From assembly GCA_035048485.1 (NCBI GenBank), contig CM068583.1, positions 66,587,306-66,651,305 on the forward strand: DNA of 64,000 nt. Reading direction: 5' to 3'. Positions 38,701 to 53,700 of this stretch are shown piece after piece. The notes under the pieces were generated by a model. It did not search any database. It was not told the DNA's origin and saw nothing but the letters and a program-made list of their open reading frames with translations. The translations under genes were made by a program, and so were the position numbers. The stretch is from Pteria penguin. Its lineage: Eukaryota; Mollusca; Bivalvia; Pterioida; Pteriidae. Every line of letters starts with the position of its first letter. Position 1 is the first letter of the stretch.

Positions 38701-41700
38701 TCTGTCTTAATGTAACAAGAAAACCATGCCTGCAAGAAAATATACACTGGTTACTTCAATTCAGGGAGGCAAGTTTTTACAAACCGCAAAAATAGTATAC
38801 TAAAATGCTATAACACTTGTACATAAAAATAGGGCAATATTGAACAGTTTATAGTATGCCTGCACTCTATTATCCTAGGTGTCATACAAACTAGAACTAA
38901 AATCTAATCAAATTGTGGTAAATCTAGATTACCACTGATACTGGTATAATAGTTCAGTTTTCTTCTTTAATTGTTTGAAGGTTAATTGATCTTCTTCACA
39001 CATCCATCCTTTCCCATGCAGACACCCCTTTTCTTTCATAAATACACAGACTACAATTGTACTAAATATCAAAATGTGAAAATTCCCGTTCAATATGCTC
39101 ATCTTCATAATGTGATCTTTCTTTGTACCATCAAAATTAATCAAAGGGTTTAGGAGGAGTTGCAACGACAAGATATTTTGCAAAGAAAAATCTAAGTCCA
39201 AGGGTCATAACTCCTGTAAATGTTTTGGGACTGCATTCCCCTTCCAATATGCACATCTTTATATGGTGTCCTTTCATTGTATCAAGTTTCATCTAAATCC
39301 CCCTTAACAGTTTAGGAGTAGTTACGAAGACAAGATAGGTGGGATATATGGACAGATGGACAGACACATGACAGTGGTATGGCATAATACGCCCACATTT
39401 TATGTGGGTGTATAAAAAACAACAAGCATCATCCTCTTCATAAGGAATATGTGTACCAAGTTAGATAAACTTATCCCAAAATGTTTTGTCTGTATATTGT
39501 TTACAATAAGCAGTTTATCAACAATATTGAGCATGTGACCTTGACCTATGTGCCTTGATTTTGAAAAAAATATTTACATCATCCATTTTGAATAAAAGAG
39601 TAAGTATGGCACATTTGATGGTCCTAACCCATATGGTTTGGTTTTAATCATGTTTACAATCTTTAACAACAATGCTTTTCATATAACTTTACCTAGGCTA
39701 TAGCCTTGAAGAGCAACATGGATCCTCTTCTTGTCTAATAACTGAACTTAGGCCTAAACGACAGATCCACAGATAGATGCACCATTATACTTCCATTCAG
39801 ATGGGCAGTTAAAAAATTATACTATCCTTACCTTCATCATTTGATTGTACACTTCTTCATCACCATTTGATAGAACTGTTATGTATACCTACAAACAAAA
39901 AGAGTCGTCAGAGGATAACAGAGCTCGCTGTCTGGGATGGGACATTTCTATCAAATAGGTTCTTTGCCAAGCAAATTGTTATTTCAAAACCTGATCAGAT
40001 GAAAGCTCTGGTCACAATGAATCTACAGGTGAAATCCCTATCTCTAATATTTCAATAGAAAAAGCCCAGGTAAAAGATTTTGAAAAGTAGGAAAAAGTCC
40101 AAGGTCAAGGTCATATTGTAAAAAGTCATAGTATCTAATGAAAACTCTTATCATGAGGAACCTATGTGTGAATTATCAGAGTCTTACCCCTATTGGTGCA
40201 AAAGGTACAGCCCAGATAAAGTTTAAAAAAAATAGGTCAAGGTTACAAGGTCAAAAGTCATAGTATCAAATGGAAGCTCTTGTCATGAAGAACCTATGTG
40301 TGAAATACATGTATAAAAGTTCTACCACCAACTTTTCAAAAGATATAGCCCAGGCTAAAGATTTTAAAAAGTAGGTCAAAGTCCAAGGTCAAGCTACCTA
40401 GGTCAAAAGTCATGATACCAACTAAAAAGTGAAAGCTTTGATCATGAGGAATCTGCATATGAAATAACATAGCCCTAGCACTAATAGTACAAACATATAG
40501 CTCAATTTAAAGTTTCTGAAAAGAGTTCAAAGTCAAAGGTCAAGGTCAGTGAGTCAAAAGCCAAGGTATCAAATAAAAGCTCTAATCATGAGGAACTGAC
40601 ATGTGAAATATCCAAGCTCTATCACTAATGGTTCAAAAGATATAGCCCAAGTTAAAGTTTTTGGAAAGTAAGTCAAAGTCCAAGGTCAAGGTCAATATAT
40701 CAAAAGTCATGAGCAAGGAAGAACAATCTGATGATGAGGACTCTACATGTAAAACATCAAAGCTCTACCACTAACAGTTCAAAAGATATAGCCTATGTTA
40801 AAGTGGTTTTTTTTTTTGCATGAAGACGCCGATATGCAGGGGTGTGACAACAGTACTCCAGACATTTCATTCTGGCAAGCTAAAAGTTATTAGTAGAGTT
40901 TTATCCTATGTTAAAATTTATCTTATTTTTTTAAAATTAAATTCATTTAGAGATCATAGTGATTTGTGTGTATATTTTCAATACATCAGCTTAATAAGTG
41001 CATTTATTTTAAGATATACCGGACTCCTTAAATCAGCAGGAAGTATAGATGTGCCAGCAACATGAGCTGCAAATCTCTTCCTTGCTTCAGCAATGACTGC
41101 TTCATCACCATTCCTGCCCAGTTTTGTCAAAGCAAGATCCCTAAGCATAGCTGCCAAAGGACCTACAAAATAAAGACTTAAACGATTCACTTAAATTATT
41201 ACATACCTGTAATATGCAGGTAAATATTATATGTTGATTTACACACCAAAATGTGTATAACACTTATTTGTACTAATGATTCATTACATAAGTGGTTATT
41301 CTGTAACTGCATAATATGGTATTACTATTAGGAATTGAACCATAGAAGGAAACATTTACAGATACTAAATATTGGATAAAATCAGTAAAGTTTATGAGTT
41401 TATTTTGTTGGTTACCTCTACAGCATAAGAAAGATGATTGTGGTATTCAATACAGTCTCATTATTATACAATGTTTAAAAAGATTCAATACAAGTTTAAA
41501 CTACAACAACCCTATTCTTTGGACTTCTCCAGACTTCTTGTATACAAAATATAAACATCTAATTTTACATTCTTTGTATGATGGAATATAATTTCCTTAC
41601 AGAGTACACAATGCTGGGAGTAGAACACTCACTCTAAAGACAACTTAGCAGTCTACATAATGCCAGGAAGAGAACTCTCCAGACATCTTTACAGTCTACA

Positions 41701-44700
41701 CGATTCAGGAAGTAGAACACTCTCCAGACATCTTTACAGTCTACACAATGCAGGGAATAGAACACTACAGTCTAAACAATGCAGGAAGTAGAACACTACA
41801 GTCTACACGATTCAGGCAATAAACATCTAATTTTACATTCTTTGTATGATGGAATATAATTTCCTTACAGAGTACACAATGCTGGGAGTAGAACACTCAC
41901 TCTCCAGACATCTTTACAGTCTACACAATGCCAGCAGTAGAACACTCTCCAGACATCTTTACAGTCTACACAATACAAGGAGTAGAACACTCTCAAGACA
42001 TCTTTACAGTCTACACAATACCAGGAGTAGAACACTCTCCAGACATCTTTACAGTCTACACAATGCCAGCAGTAGAACACTCTCCAGACATCTTTACAGT
42101 CTACACAATGCCAGCAGTAGAACACTCCCCAGACATCTTTACAGTCTACACAATACCAGCAGTAGAACACTCTCCAGACATCTTTACAGTCTACACAATA
42201 CCAGGAGTAGAACACTCTCCAGACATCTTTACAGTCTACACAATGCCAGCAGTAGAACACTCTCCAGACATCTTTACAGTCTACACAATGCCAGCAGTAG
42301 AACACTCCCCAGATATCTTTACAGTCTACACAATACCAGCAGTAGAACACTCCCCAGACATCTTTACAGTCTACACAATACCAGGAGTAGAACACTCTCC
42401 AGACATCTTTACAGTCTACACAATGCCAGCAGAACATTCACTCACCAGACGTATTTACAGTCTACATAATGCCAACAGTAGAACACTCACTTTCCAGATA
42501 TCTTTACAGTCTACACAATGCCAGAAGTAGAAAACTGACTCTCCAAACATTTTAACAGTCTACACAATGCCAGGTGTAGAACACTCACTCTCCAGATATC
42601 TTTATAGTCTACACAATGCCAGCTGTAGTATACTCACTCTCCAGACACCTTTACAGTCTACACAATGTCAGATGTAGAACACTCTCTCTCCAGATATCTT
42701 TACAGTCTACACAATGCCAGCTGTAGAACACTCTCTCTCCAGACACCTTTACAGTCTACACAATGTCAGGTGTAGAACACTCACTCTCCAGACACCTTTA
42801 CAGTCTACACAATGCCAGCTGTAGAATACTCACTCTCTCGACACCTTTACAGTCTACACAATGACAGCAGTAGAACACTCACTCTCCAGATATCTTTACA
42901 GTCTACACAATGTCAGGTGTAGAACACTCACTCTCTAGACACCTTTACAGTCTACACAATGCCAGGTGTAGAACACTCACTCTCCAGATATCTTTACAGT
43001 CTACACAATGCCAGGTGTAGAACACTCACTCTCCAGATATCTTTACAGTCTACACAGTGCCAGGTGTAGAACACTCACTCTTCAGATATCTTTACAGTCT
43101 ACACAATGTCAGGTGTAGAATACTCACTTTCCAAACAACTTTACAGTCTACACAATGCCAGGTGTAGAACACTCACTCTCTAGACACCTTTACAGTCTAC
43201 ACAATGTCAGGTGTAGAACAGTCACTCTCCAGATATCTTTACAGTCTACACAATGCCAGGTGTAGAACACTCTCTAGACACCTATACAGTCTACGCAATG
43301 CCAGAAGTAGAACATTTGCTCTCGAGACAATTTTACTGTTTATGAAATGATAGGAGACTCTTCAGATTTCTTATGTTGTATGTAAATTGATACCTTCATC
43401 AGGCTTAGCATCCCAACCTAAAGAGTCTGCAACTGGTTTAAACAGCTTTCTATTAAAAGTCTTGAATTGGTCGTAGCCGTCTGTATTTTGTAACAGCAGT
43501 CCTACCCCACTCAAATTCATAGCCAAGTCACTCCATACTGTGTAGTTCTCTTCTTGTACATATGCTTCAGCTACCTTAAGAACATCAACGGCAGCCACCA
43601 AACCAGCTCTTGCCTACATAAGCAAATATTTCATGAAAAAAAACATTGCAGTGTTATTTATAGCAACATCAGCAGTCATGAAGATTGACAAAAACAGGCT
43701 TGAGCAGTAAAGTGAAAATCATAAAGTAATGAAATGACAGTCAACAATAGGTAACAATACTAGTAATCAATAACTACTGACTGTGAAGATTGAAATGACA
43801 GTCATTAATAGGTAACAATACTAGTAATCAATAACTACTGACTGTAAAGATTGAAATGACAGTCAACAATAGGTAACAATACTAGTAATCAATAACTACT
43901 GACTGTGAAGATTAAAATGACAGTCAACAATAGGTAACAATACTAGTAATCAATAACTACTGACTGTAAAGATTGAAATTACAGTCAACAATAGTTAACA
44001 GTCCTATTAATCAATAACTACTGACTGTAAAGATTGAAATTACAGTCAACAATAGTTAACAGTCCTATTAATCAATAACTACTGACTGTAAAGATTGAAA
44101 TTCCAAAATATATTGTGATCATATACCAGTGCAAAAAGGTCACTTTGAAGGCCTAATCGATCTGTTGCTGGCATAGTACGGTCTTTAATGGCAGGTAGAA
44201 ATCTGGCTAAAGATTCTGAAGTATACTGCACTCTGTATACCCCCACTGTACCACTATTTACCTAAAAAGTCAAGATAGAAATATGTTTAGATTACAACAT
44301 AGAGAATAATCTAAAACAAGAGCCACGCCAACATAGCATATGCCCCCCCCCCCTAATATGATTAACAGATATGTCTTCATTTAATTTAGACATCAGTATT
44401 AACTAACACACAACAGAATCACAATAAATATGCCAAAGACATAACTATGAAAAAAAGTATTAAACAATAACAAGTTTGACCTTGACCTAGATATCCTTGA
44501 GATGTATCTATATACCACATATCAATTCAATATCTTTATTGGTTCCAGAGATAATGAGCGAAAACTGTAAATGGACCAACAGACAGACTGACTGATAGCA
44601 GCAAAACAATATGCTCCTCCTTCTTCAAAGGGGGGCATAAAAATAGTATGGTGGAACAGTTGAACTTAATTCAAAAAAAAATTCACATCAAGGCCCTCTT

Positions 44701-47700
44701 GTTCAAAACCTTGAAGATTAATCGCATGTTTAAGGATTCCTTTTTTATTTTGCTGTTCTCTACAAAACTTGTATTTACTTATTACTGATTTATACAAAAA
44801 GTGGACTAGAGGGACATGACAATCATCTGAGTAAACATGTCCTTCTGAGAAAGTTTTGTGTCTTTTCATTCCTAACTTGGATCAAGCCTAATAACAATAT
44901 CTAAGGAGTAGTCAGTACTTTATCTCTATGCTTCCCAACTTTTTCCATATGTACATCTATATTGATGTATTTCATGCTTTAATGTACCTTATTCACCCTT
45001 TTATTAAAATACCTGACAAAATTTCTTTGAGAACTTAAATGAAAGCATACACATGTATAATCATTCATAGTTATATTTTCTAAATATTGTGTAAATAAAT
45101 ATTTTCAATGCATAATAGTCACTTTATCATGAAACCAAATGTTAAACAAGCATTCTGAGAGTATTGCTAAAAAAAATACAAGTCCCCCATCAGTTCCAAC
45201 AAGTCTGTAGGGGCAAAGTACGTCAGTGGCAGCCAAAGGGTAACAGGCATTCTGAGAGTTTAAATATGTGTCTATTAGCTAGAGTTGCTAACTTTTTTCT
45301 TTCTTTTTTTATTTTGACTTTTGTAATTTTGCTGGCCCTCTGTAGTCAATGTCATACCGTTAAGTCAAAAAGATGTCATTAATTTTTTTTTTGATTTAGA
45401 AACTTGTTTTTCCATCAGAAAAAAACATTCTACATTAAACTGCTTTCAAATGTACTGTCATTTAGTGTCACAGCAATTTTGAACAAAGGGTAATAACTCT
45501 TGAAGAAGTAGGTCATTCATGACCAAAGTCAAATCTGATCCCAAGTTTCAGCTTGATATCTGCAAAAATGGCCAAGAACAGTGCGGAAAACTGATTTGAA
45601 CAAAGGGCAATAACTCTAGAAAATGTATGTCAACCATGACCAAAGTCAAACGTAATCTGTTTTTTCTCATAGGGAAGCTTGCAACCATGTTTCAGCATGA
45701 TATTGTATATATGACCAAGAAAGTGTGGAAAACTGATTTTGAACAAAAGGCAATAACTTTGGAGACAGTGGGTCTACAGTGACCGAAGTCAATCATGACC
45801 TGTTACTCCTCATGGGTCTACAGTGACCAAAGTCAATCATGACCTGTTACTCCTCATGGGTCTACAGTGACCAAAGTCAATCATGATCTGTTACTCCTCA
45901 TGGGTCTACAGTGACTAAAGTCAATCATGACCTGTTACTCCTCATGGGTCTACAGTGACCAAAGCCAATCATGATCTGTTATTCCTCATGGGTCTACAGT
46001 GACCAAAGTCAATCATGATCTGTTACTCCTCATGGGTCTACAGTGACCAAAGTCAATCATGATCTGTTACTCCTAATGGGTCTACAGTGACCAAAGTCAA
46101 TCATGATCTGTTACTCCTCATGTGGAAGCTTGCTACCACGTTTCAGCTTATTATCTGTAAGCATGGCCAAGAAAAAACAAGTGTGACAGACCGATGGACA
46201 AGGACAGACAGGCACAGATATAGCAAAGACACTGTTATTACTGGAAATTTTCTAAGTCCAAGAGGCATTACTCGGTCAAAAATAATTTGACAGAAACAAA
46301 ATGTGACCTAGATTATCTTGTGATGTATCAATTTACCAAATTTTAATTCAATATGTACCCCGGTTGCCACCGGTTAATTTCTAAATCCTAAAAGCACTCG
46401 TAAATCACATGTAGCGTAAATTTACAATTGATGTCATATGTATGAAATGATGTAGAAGACATTTACATGTGATGTAACTCGTAAATTTATAAGTGCTCTT
46501 AACGTACTCATAAGTTACTTGTAAAATAAGAAATAACTGTGTTATCATGTCTTACATTATAATGAAAGAGCATTTCAGCTAGAGAGAGAAAGAGAGTACT
46601 CAAAAATTGTAAATAATCCACTAGAAATTTATAAAGGAAGTGCATGCGTTAGAAAACTCATACAGTTAAGAGCTTGTAAACATCAGAAGCTGAGAGCTGA
46701 TTTGTATAAATGATTCATCAACTCATAACATCAATTGTATATTTGCTGTAAACTCTACTAGTGCTCGTAGATTTATGAATGTAAACCCTACGAGTGCTTG
46801 TATTTACAAATTTTAGTATGTATGGCATCTGTATATCACTTTGTACGTAGTTAAACGAACATTTACTGAAACTGTCAGACAAACATGTACAGAAACTGTT
46901 GAACAAACATTTACAAAAACTCTTTATTTCCCTGTACTGACCTTGACCCACTCATCTGGCTTAATATTTTCAATAGTGACCTCTTGACTTGGTGTATCTA
47001 ACAAAATTTTCCTCATATTGTTGCCTTGGGTGCTGACAGAGATGGGTACCATCCATTGAAAAGTACCTGTCAAAGACATTATAAATCTTTTAATACAGAA
47101 TTGAAAGTATTATATAAGTAGTAAAATCAGGACTGAATTTCCTGTGATAGTGCATATTGAACACCCTTTACTACAGGACTTACTTGATTTGATACAGTTA
47201 CCCACAAAATACAGTTTTAATGTTTACATTGTAAAATTCTTAACAAAAGGCATACTCTGTTGTTTTTCAAACTGATGTAAATTTTAGGAGAGTTTTTGAC
47301 CAAAACAAGAGGCCTAAATGGGCCTCTATCACTCTGCACTTGAATATCTTAAGGGTGAAAACATTCTAAAAATTTTTCAAAACATTATTACTGTAATGAA
47401 CCAAACCCAACTTTACATCATTCTAAAACACTCTCATTTATTTTGATATTCATTCAATATAACCCATCTAAAATTTGTCTTTGCAAAAACAGATACCTTT
47501 CTAGATCTCCATTGCCACACTATGGTTCAAACTTTGAACAGTACAAGCAACTGTACTTGTAAGGAAATTGAGTACTTCATTCATGCTGATTTTCATTCAC
47601 AGTTATTGAATTTTCTTCAGAAAAAGTAGGGCAAAACCGTATATAACAGAGAAAAGACCCCCCCCCCCCATCCCCCTTTTCCACTTTAATCTTGAATTTA

Positions 47701-50700
47701 ATTTAAATTTTAAAAAAATTCTAAAACAATATTTTCACATTTTAATTCTTCACAATTACAATGATTTCCTATATATCAATTCAATCAACCTTTGGCAAGA
47801 AAATTAAAGAAAATACTTGCAATGTCCAAAAATGGTGAAGTAAAAAATAGTGTAAAAAATTTGATTTTGGAATCTATGGAGCAGATCTGGCTATATATTT
47901 TAGGAATATGTGTTGAAAGACATTGACTTTGCAGAAATGACCTTGAGTGGCCTTTGTCCAAAAGTCCATGTCCAAAGGAATATTTGTGTGAAATATGATA
48001 TAATTCTGATAAACAGTTTAAGAGATATGAGGTCTTTCCCAATATTTCAAGCCGAGTTCAAGGAGATGTACTAAGTGACCTAGACCTTTTACACATGGCC
48101 TTGAGTGACCTTTTTCCAAAAATCTCAGTCCCAAGGAACATTTGTGTATAAAATGATACAATTCTGATGAATGATTTAAGAGATATGAGGTCTTTCCAGA
48201 TGTTTTGGGGATATGTGCTGAGGGACTTTCACCTTTCAGAAATGCCCATGAGTAACCTTTGTACTAAAATTTCTGTCTCAAGGAACATTTGTGTAAAATA
48301 TGATACAATTCTGATGAATTATTTAAGAAATATGTATTCTTACTAAATACATATATTTCACGAATATGTGCTGAATGACTTTGATCTTACAGAAACGACC
48401 TATAGAATAAGAGTTTTGTCCTAAAAAAACGTGTCTCTAAGAAAATTTCTGTGAAATATTATGAAATTGTAATTAACTCTTAAAGACATATGAGGTTGAA
48501 TAGATGGACAAATGAACAGACAGAGGGACGCATCAGCAACTATATGGTTATTGACATTGTTGAAGAATGCTTTTTGAGCTTAAAAGAATAGAAAACATCA
48601 ACACATGAGAAATATGCCATTCTGAAAGGTCAGTAGGAATGCAATTATACAGAATGTAACCATTGTGGTGGAAAGTGGTTTTTCATTATCATCAGTATTC
48701 TATAAGGTTAACGTCATCAGTTTTTGGTAGCTGATATATGAAGTAACTAACCTTCTGCTGGTTTTCCATCTGCACAGAATTTTTCCTGACTGAGAGTTAA
48801 AACTCTGTTATTTCCCTCTTGTCGTTCTGACACCTTAAAATATTCACTCAATGTACTTATATCCATCTAAAATACTCAAACACAAGATATTTTTATCCAT
48901 GTAAAATATGTCAAACTTAAGAACCAATTAGGCAGCTAAGGAAATTGGATGTGTTTGTATGCAGGACAGATAATAATGATATATGTCATTACAGTGGATA
49001 CCTTTACTACAGGATATCCCATCTGTTTGGTCCATGTTGTCATAACGGCTCGGACTGGTTTACCGCTGGCAGCCTCCAAGGAATCCCATAAATCCTCTGT
49101 GAAAGCGTTACTGTACTTGAATTTGGTTAAATACTGGTGCATACCTTTCCTAAAATCCTAAAAAAAAAATTAGGGTTAATGTATAAATGTCAGACTTGAA
49201 TTTTTTCCCAACAGTTTGTAAAAGCTATTATACATTTGCTAAAATGTGCCAAATATCATACATGTTCTATCTGATACAAACAAATTCAGTATATGAGAAA
49301 ATAAATGGCAATTGCCAGGACTGGAAAATATATTATGGGTTTTACGGCATATACCATTATTTGTTTGTGTTAAATACAGGCCTAAGTTATTATACAACAA
49401 GGATTCATTAAAGTAACATGTTTTTCTATATCAGATCTGTATTTTGATCCATCACTTTGGTTTGCACACACTGTTATAATCAGATGATGGTTTTACATTT
49501 ATTCAGTCAAAAGTTGAAAATGTTTGCTAACATCTGAATAGGGAACATACAAACAAAATGATGAAGATAAAATGATACAAACATGCACATGTAATATAAA
49601 AAATGTGTTGCTTACATCATCTCCAATATAATCATGAAGCATTCTGATGACAGAGGCTCCTTTACTGTAAGAGATGGCATCAAAGATCTCATCAACTTCA
49701 TCAGGGTGACCGACTGGTACCTGTCCACGAAACAGAGATTTAATCATCACAAACTACAAATTCTGGTCACAAGTTCCTTGTGACTTTGTCCCTGGAGATA
49801 TGACCTTGGGTAATAGTCAAAGGTCATTACTCCTTAAAACAAATTTATTCCAACATAAAGTACATATACACATCTTCTTCTCCTCATCCATAAATATATA
49901 TATATATATATATAAAAGCATAAGAAAGCAACAAACAACACTAAAATAAAAAAAATGGTCAAATTTTTGAGGCGATCTTCCCTTTCCTCAGGACAAAACA
50001 ATAAAAAAAGCCTGCATAAACAGAAATATGAAACAAGAAAGCTATATACAAAGCACTAGTCTAATTATATGATGAAATTGGATGCCAGCTACATTTTGCG
50101 TGTTTGTAGTTTGCTGTCTAAATGTAAAATGACCAGGCCAGGATATGATGGTTGTGGCCATAGACCATAAAATTATGTGGACGACAGAAGAAAGAGTTGC
50201 CAAAGAAAACTTTTAGCAACTTGCGCTTAATACAGTACAACCTAATGGCCTCAACAAATTAATGGATGTCTACCAAATGAACAAAAAATATTAAACACTA
50301 GTCCTGTTGACTTTGTGGTTTTTTTTTTTTTTATTATTTATTTATTTTCTCTGTGTTTTTCTCATTCATTTTGTCCTTTCTCATTCTACTTTCATCTCTC
50401 AGCGTTCTCTTATTTCACTTAGTCATATTACAACATGAATGGGTCAAAGCAAACTGCAACACATATAGGTGTTGCCCTATTCCCCTATGACCGCGATATC
50501 GGATAAAGGCCTGGTCATTTTACATTTAGACAGCGAACTACAAACATGCAAAATGTAGCTGGCGTTCGATTTGATTGTATATTTCATATTTTTCATATTT
50601 CTATTTATGTAGTTTTTTTTATTGTTTTGTCCTAGGAAGGGGCAGATTGCCTCGAAAATTTGACCATTTTTTTTTTTATTTTAGTGTCATTTGTAGTTTC

Positions 50701-53700
50701 TTGTGCTTCTTTATTTGTCCTCTTTTAATATTTAGTGACTTGCATTGACCCACGGTTGATCCGACTTTTTTGAATAGTGAAAGTTGTTGTTATATTTCTT
50801 ACTTGTACTTGTGCTTTTATATATACATGTGTACATATATATATCTAACTTTGTTTGAATCTCATTTATAACTCTTAAACCTTGTACCTATCATCTACAA
50901 ACCACTATGTGTGACTAACTATATGTTTAATCTGAAGCCTAAACACATCTCTGTTGCTTTGATGTCATGAGAGACTCATATAAACAGGGCATCTGCTGAA
51001 GAAGAATTACCTGGGAATGAGTTGAATAGAGAAAAAGAAAATGCCCATTCTAATCCAGATTGTCACTTGTACATTTAAGCTTTTGTAATGGAACTGGATA
51101 AGATTTCTGTAAATTACAAGTTTCGTAACTGAACAGGATAAGAATTGTGGATACACTTTTAAACTTCACTGATTATTTGTTTCTGATTTGCCATTTCTCA
51201 TAATTTTTAACCAAGAGTCCCACACTGTCAAGAAAATACTACAGAGAAACATTAAATTTGAGCATTTGTCTATTGTACATGTATTTCAGCAAGATTGCCT
51301 AGGTACAGTAATTACCATTTCTTTATAACATTTTTTGCAATGTGGCTAAGGCCTATAAATTACCCTTTATCAATAGTATTTGGGCAATGCGCCTAGGCAA
51401 ATTAATTACCATTTATCTATAGTATTTGGGCAAGGTGGACGAGGCACAGTAATTATGATATGTATGGAATTTAGGCAAGGTGGCCTAGGCACATAAATTA
51501 CAATTTCTCTATAGTGTTTGGGCAAGGTGGTCTATGTGCAGTACTTATCATTTCTCTTGACTATTTAGACAAGGTGGCCTAGATACAATACTTACCATTT
51601 CTTCTCAGTATTTTGGCAAGGTGATCGAGGTACAGTAATTACCTATTTTCTATCGTAGTTGGGCAAGGTCTAGGTACAGTAATTAGGGGTTACCATGCGA
51701 GTGTTTTACAAAAACAGCGAATACCCTGTCAGAAATTGAGTAAAACACAAGCATGGTAACCCCATTCTAATGCATTTGACAAAAATAATTACAACTAATT
51801 AGAGGCACAGAGTTATGATTTTCTAAGCCAAGTCACTAATCACATGATATCAAAAACTGTAGGATATTGTAATGTCACAAATCAAAAAATGCAGGGTATC
51901 GTGACGTCATATCAAAAACTGCAAGGGTATTGCGAATACCCTTGCAGTTTTAAAATCGGACAACCAATGAGATCGCATGTTACAAACAAAATGCATTAGA
52001 ATTACCATTTCTTTTTAGTATTAGGGCCTTGCCTTTGTACCATTTCTCTGTAGTATCTGGGCAATGTGGCCTGTGTATGGTAATTACCACTTCTCTATAG
52101 TATCTGGGCAAAGTGGTCTAGATACAGTAATAAATATTACTTTATATTATTTGGGCAAGGTGACCTAGATACAGAAATTCTCATTTCTCTATAGTGTTTG
52201 GGCAAGGGGACCTAGGTACTGTCATTATCATTTCCCTATAGTATTTGGACAAGGTGACCTACTGTGCAATAAATCTTACTCCTTGTCAAGGATGACTGAA
52301 ATTCTTTATTTAATAATCAGATATAATACTTCTTAAAACACATGTGAATGAATGAAACTTATTTGTTGTAACTAAATATGGTGATTTAATGCATTAAGGT
52401 TTTCAGAGTTGGATGCTATTTCACTTTTATTGTTTTGATAGGGGATTTCCTTTATCAAAAATTTGTACCATTTTTTGTGCTGAAAAAAATTGTTTTAGGT
52501 TGTTGCTTGGGGGTTGACAGGATCTAATGTTCTGTTTAAAGGTGCAGTTCCCAATGACAACCTTATAATGTAAAAATAAAGAACCAACGATTTGTCATTG
52601 GTATTATTCACATTCTCAATCAAATGCTAAGTACAAACATCTGTTGAAATTTAATGAAATTGTCACTGATGAAGTTGTATTGCAAGTGGTTTTTGATTAA
52701 AGTAATACTTCTTTTTTTCTATTCATATGCCTTTTTCCAACATTAAATCCATTATATTTTGCGATTAAGGGAACTTCTGAGGTGGACACTGGTTAAAACA
52801 AAAAAAAATAAATGAACAAAAATTTGATTATAATTCTTTAGAACAGTAAAATAAAAAAAAAAATTTTCATGACAAGAAGTAAGATAGACTGACAGTAATC
52901 ACTTTAATTACCATTTATCTACAGCGTTTGTGCAAGGTAGCCAAGGTATATTACGATAGACACTCAACATCCTACTTCTACGAAAAGTGACGGTTTTACC
53001 TGGGAGTAATGTTAAACATACACTCAGCAAAATTCGGTCTTAGATGTCCCAAAAGCCGGCGTGGCCTAGTGGTATCACGTCGGACTCCTGATTGGGAGGC
53101 CGGGGTTCAAGTCCTGCTCTGGTCATGCTGGTGTCATGTCTTTTGGATGAGACAGTAAAAACAGAGGCCGTGTGTTGTGATATGCATGGCAAGTTAAAGA
53201 TCCCTCACTGCTTTGGATGGGTCTGTTGCAAAGGTAAAAATTTGTATGCCACGCATCAGACAGATGCCGTCACCATATACGTGAAATATTCGTGGTGTGA
53301 CGTAAAACAAAAATCAATCAATCAATCAATTAGATGTCCCCAAAAATTTCTTTCTTTTTTATATTTCCTCTACTTCGTATTTTGTCACTTTTTTTATGGA
53401 CACACTAAGCATATCTTTCTATACTGTTTAATAACAAACACTATCACAAAACTCCTATCAAAAATACATTTGTACATAAATCAATTTTTGTCCTCAAACT
53501 AGACTTGAAATGATCGTCTGGTGTAGAGCTTTTCAGAAATTCTTAGTTTATTACGGTACTTATGTCTGGAAAAATTACTTTTTGAGAATATCTTGGTGCC
53601 AAACAGCTGACTTTGTCATCAAATTTTATTACATCCTTCATAATGATAATTTAAAAATGAAGCTATCGTGGATTATATAATTATAGAAAGTCTTCACTGA

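Noticed and set aside
41846..42530. Overlapping ~200-codon frames on both strands with 15-residue repeats
   Set aside because: Open in several frames at once because the unit is 45 bp without stops; the frame is lost where the unit becomes 49 bp.
47785..48042. 85-codon minus-strand frame between exons h and i as an extra exon
   Set aside because: Exons h and i join in phase without it, and it lies within a diverged dispersed repeat.
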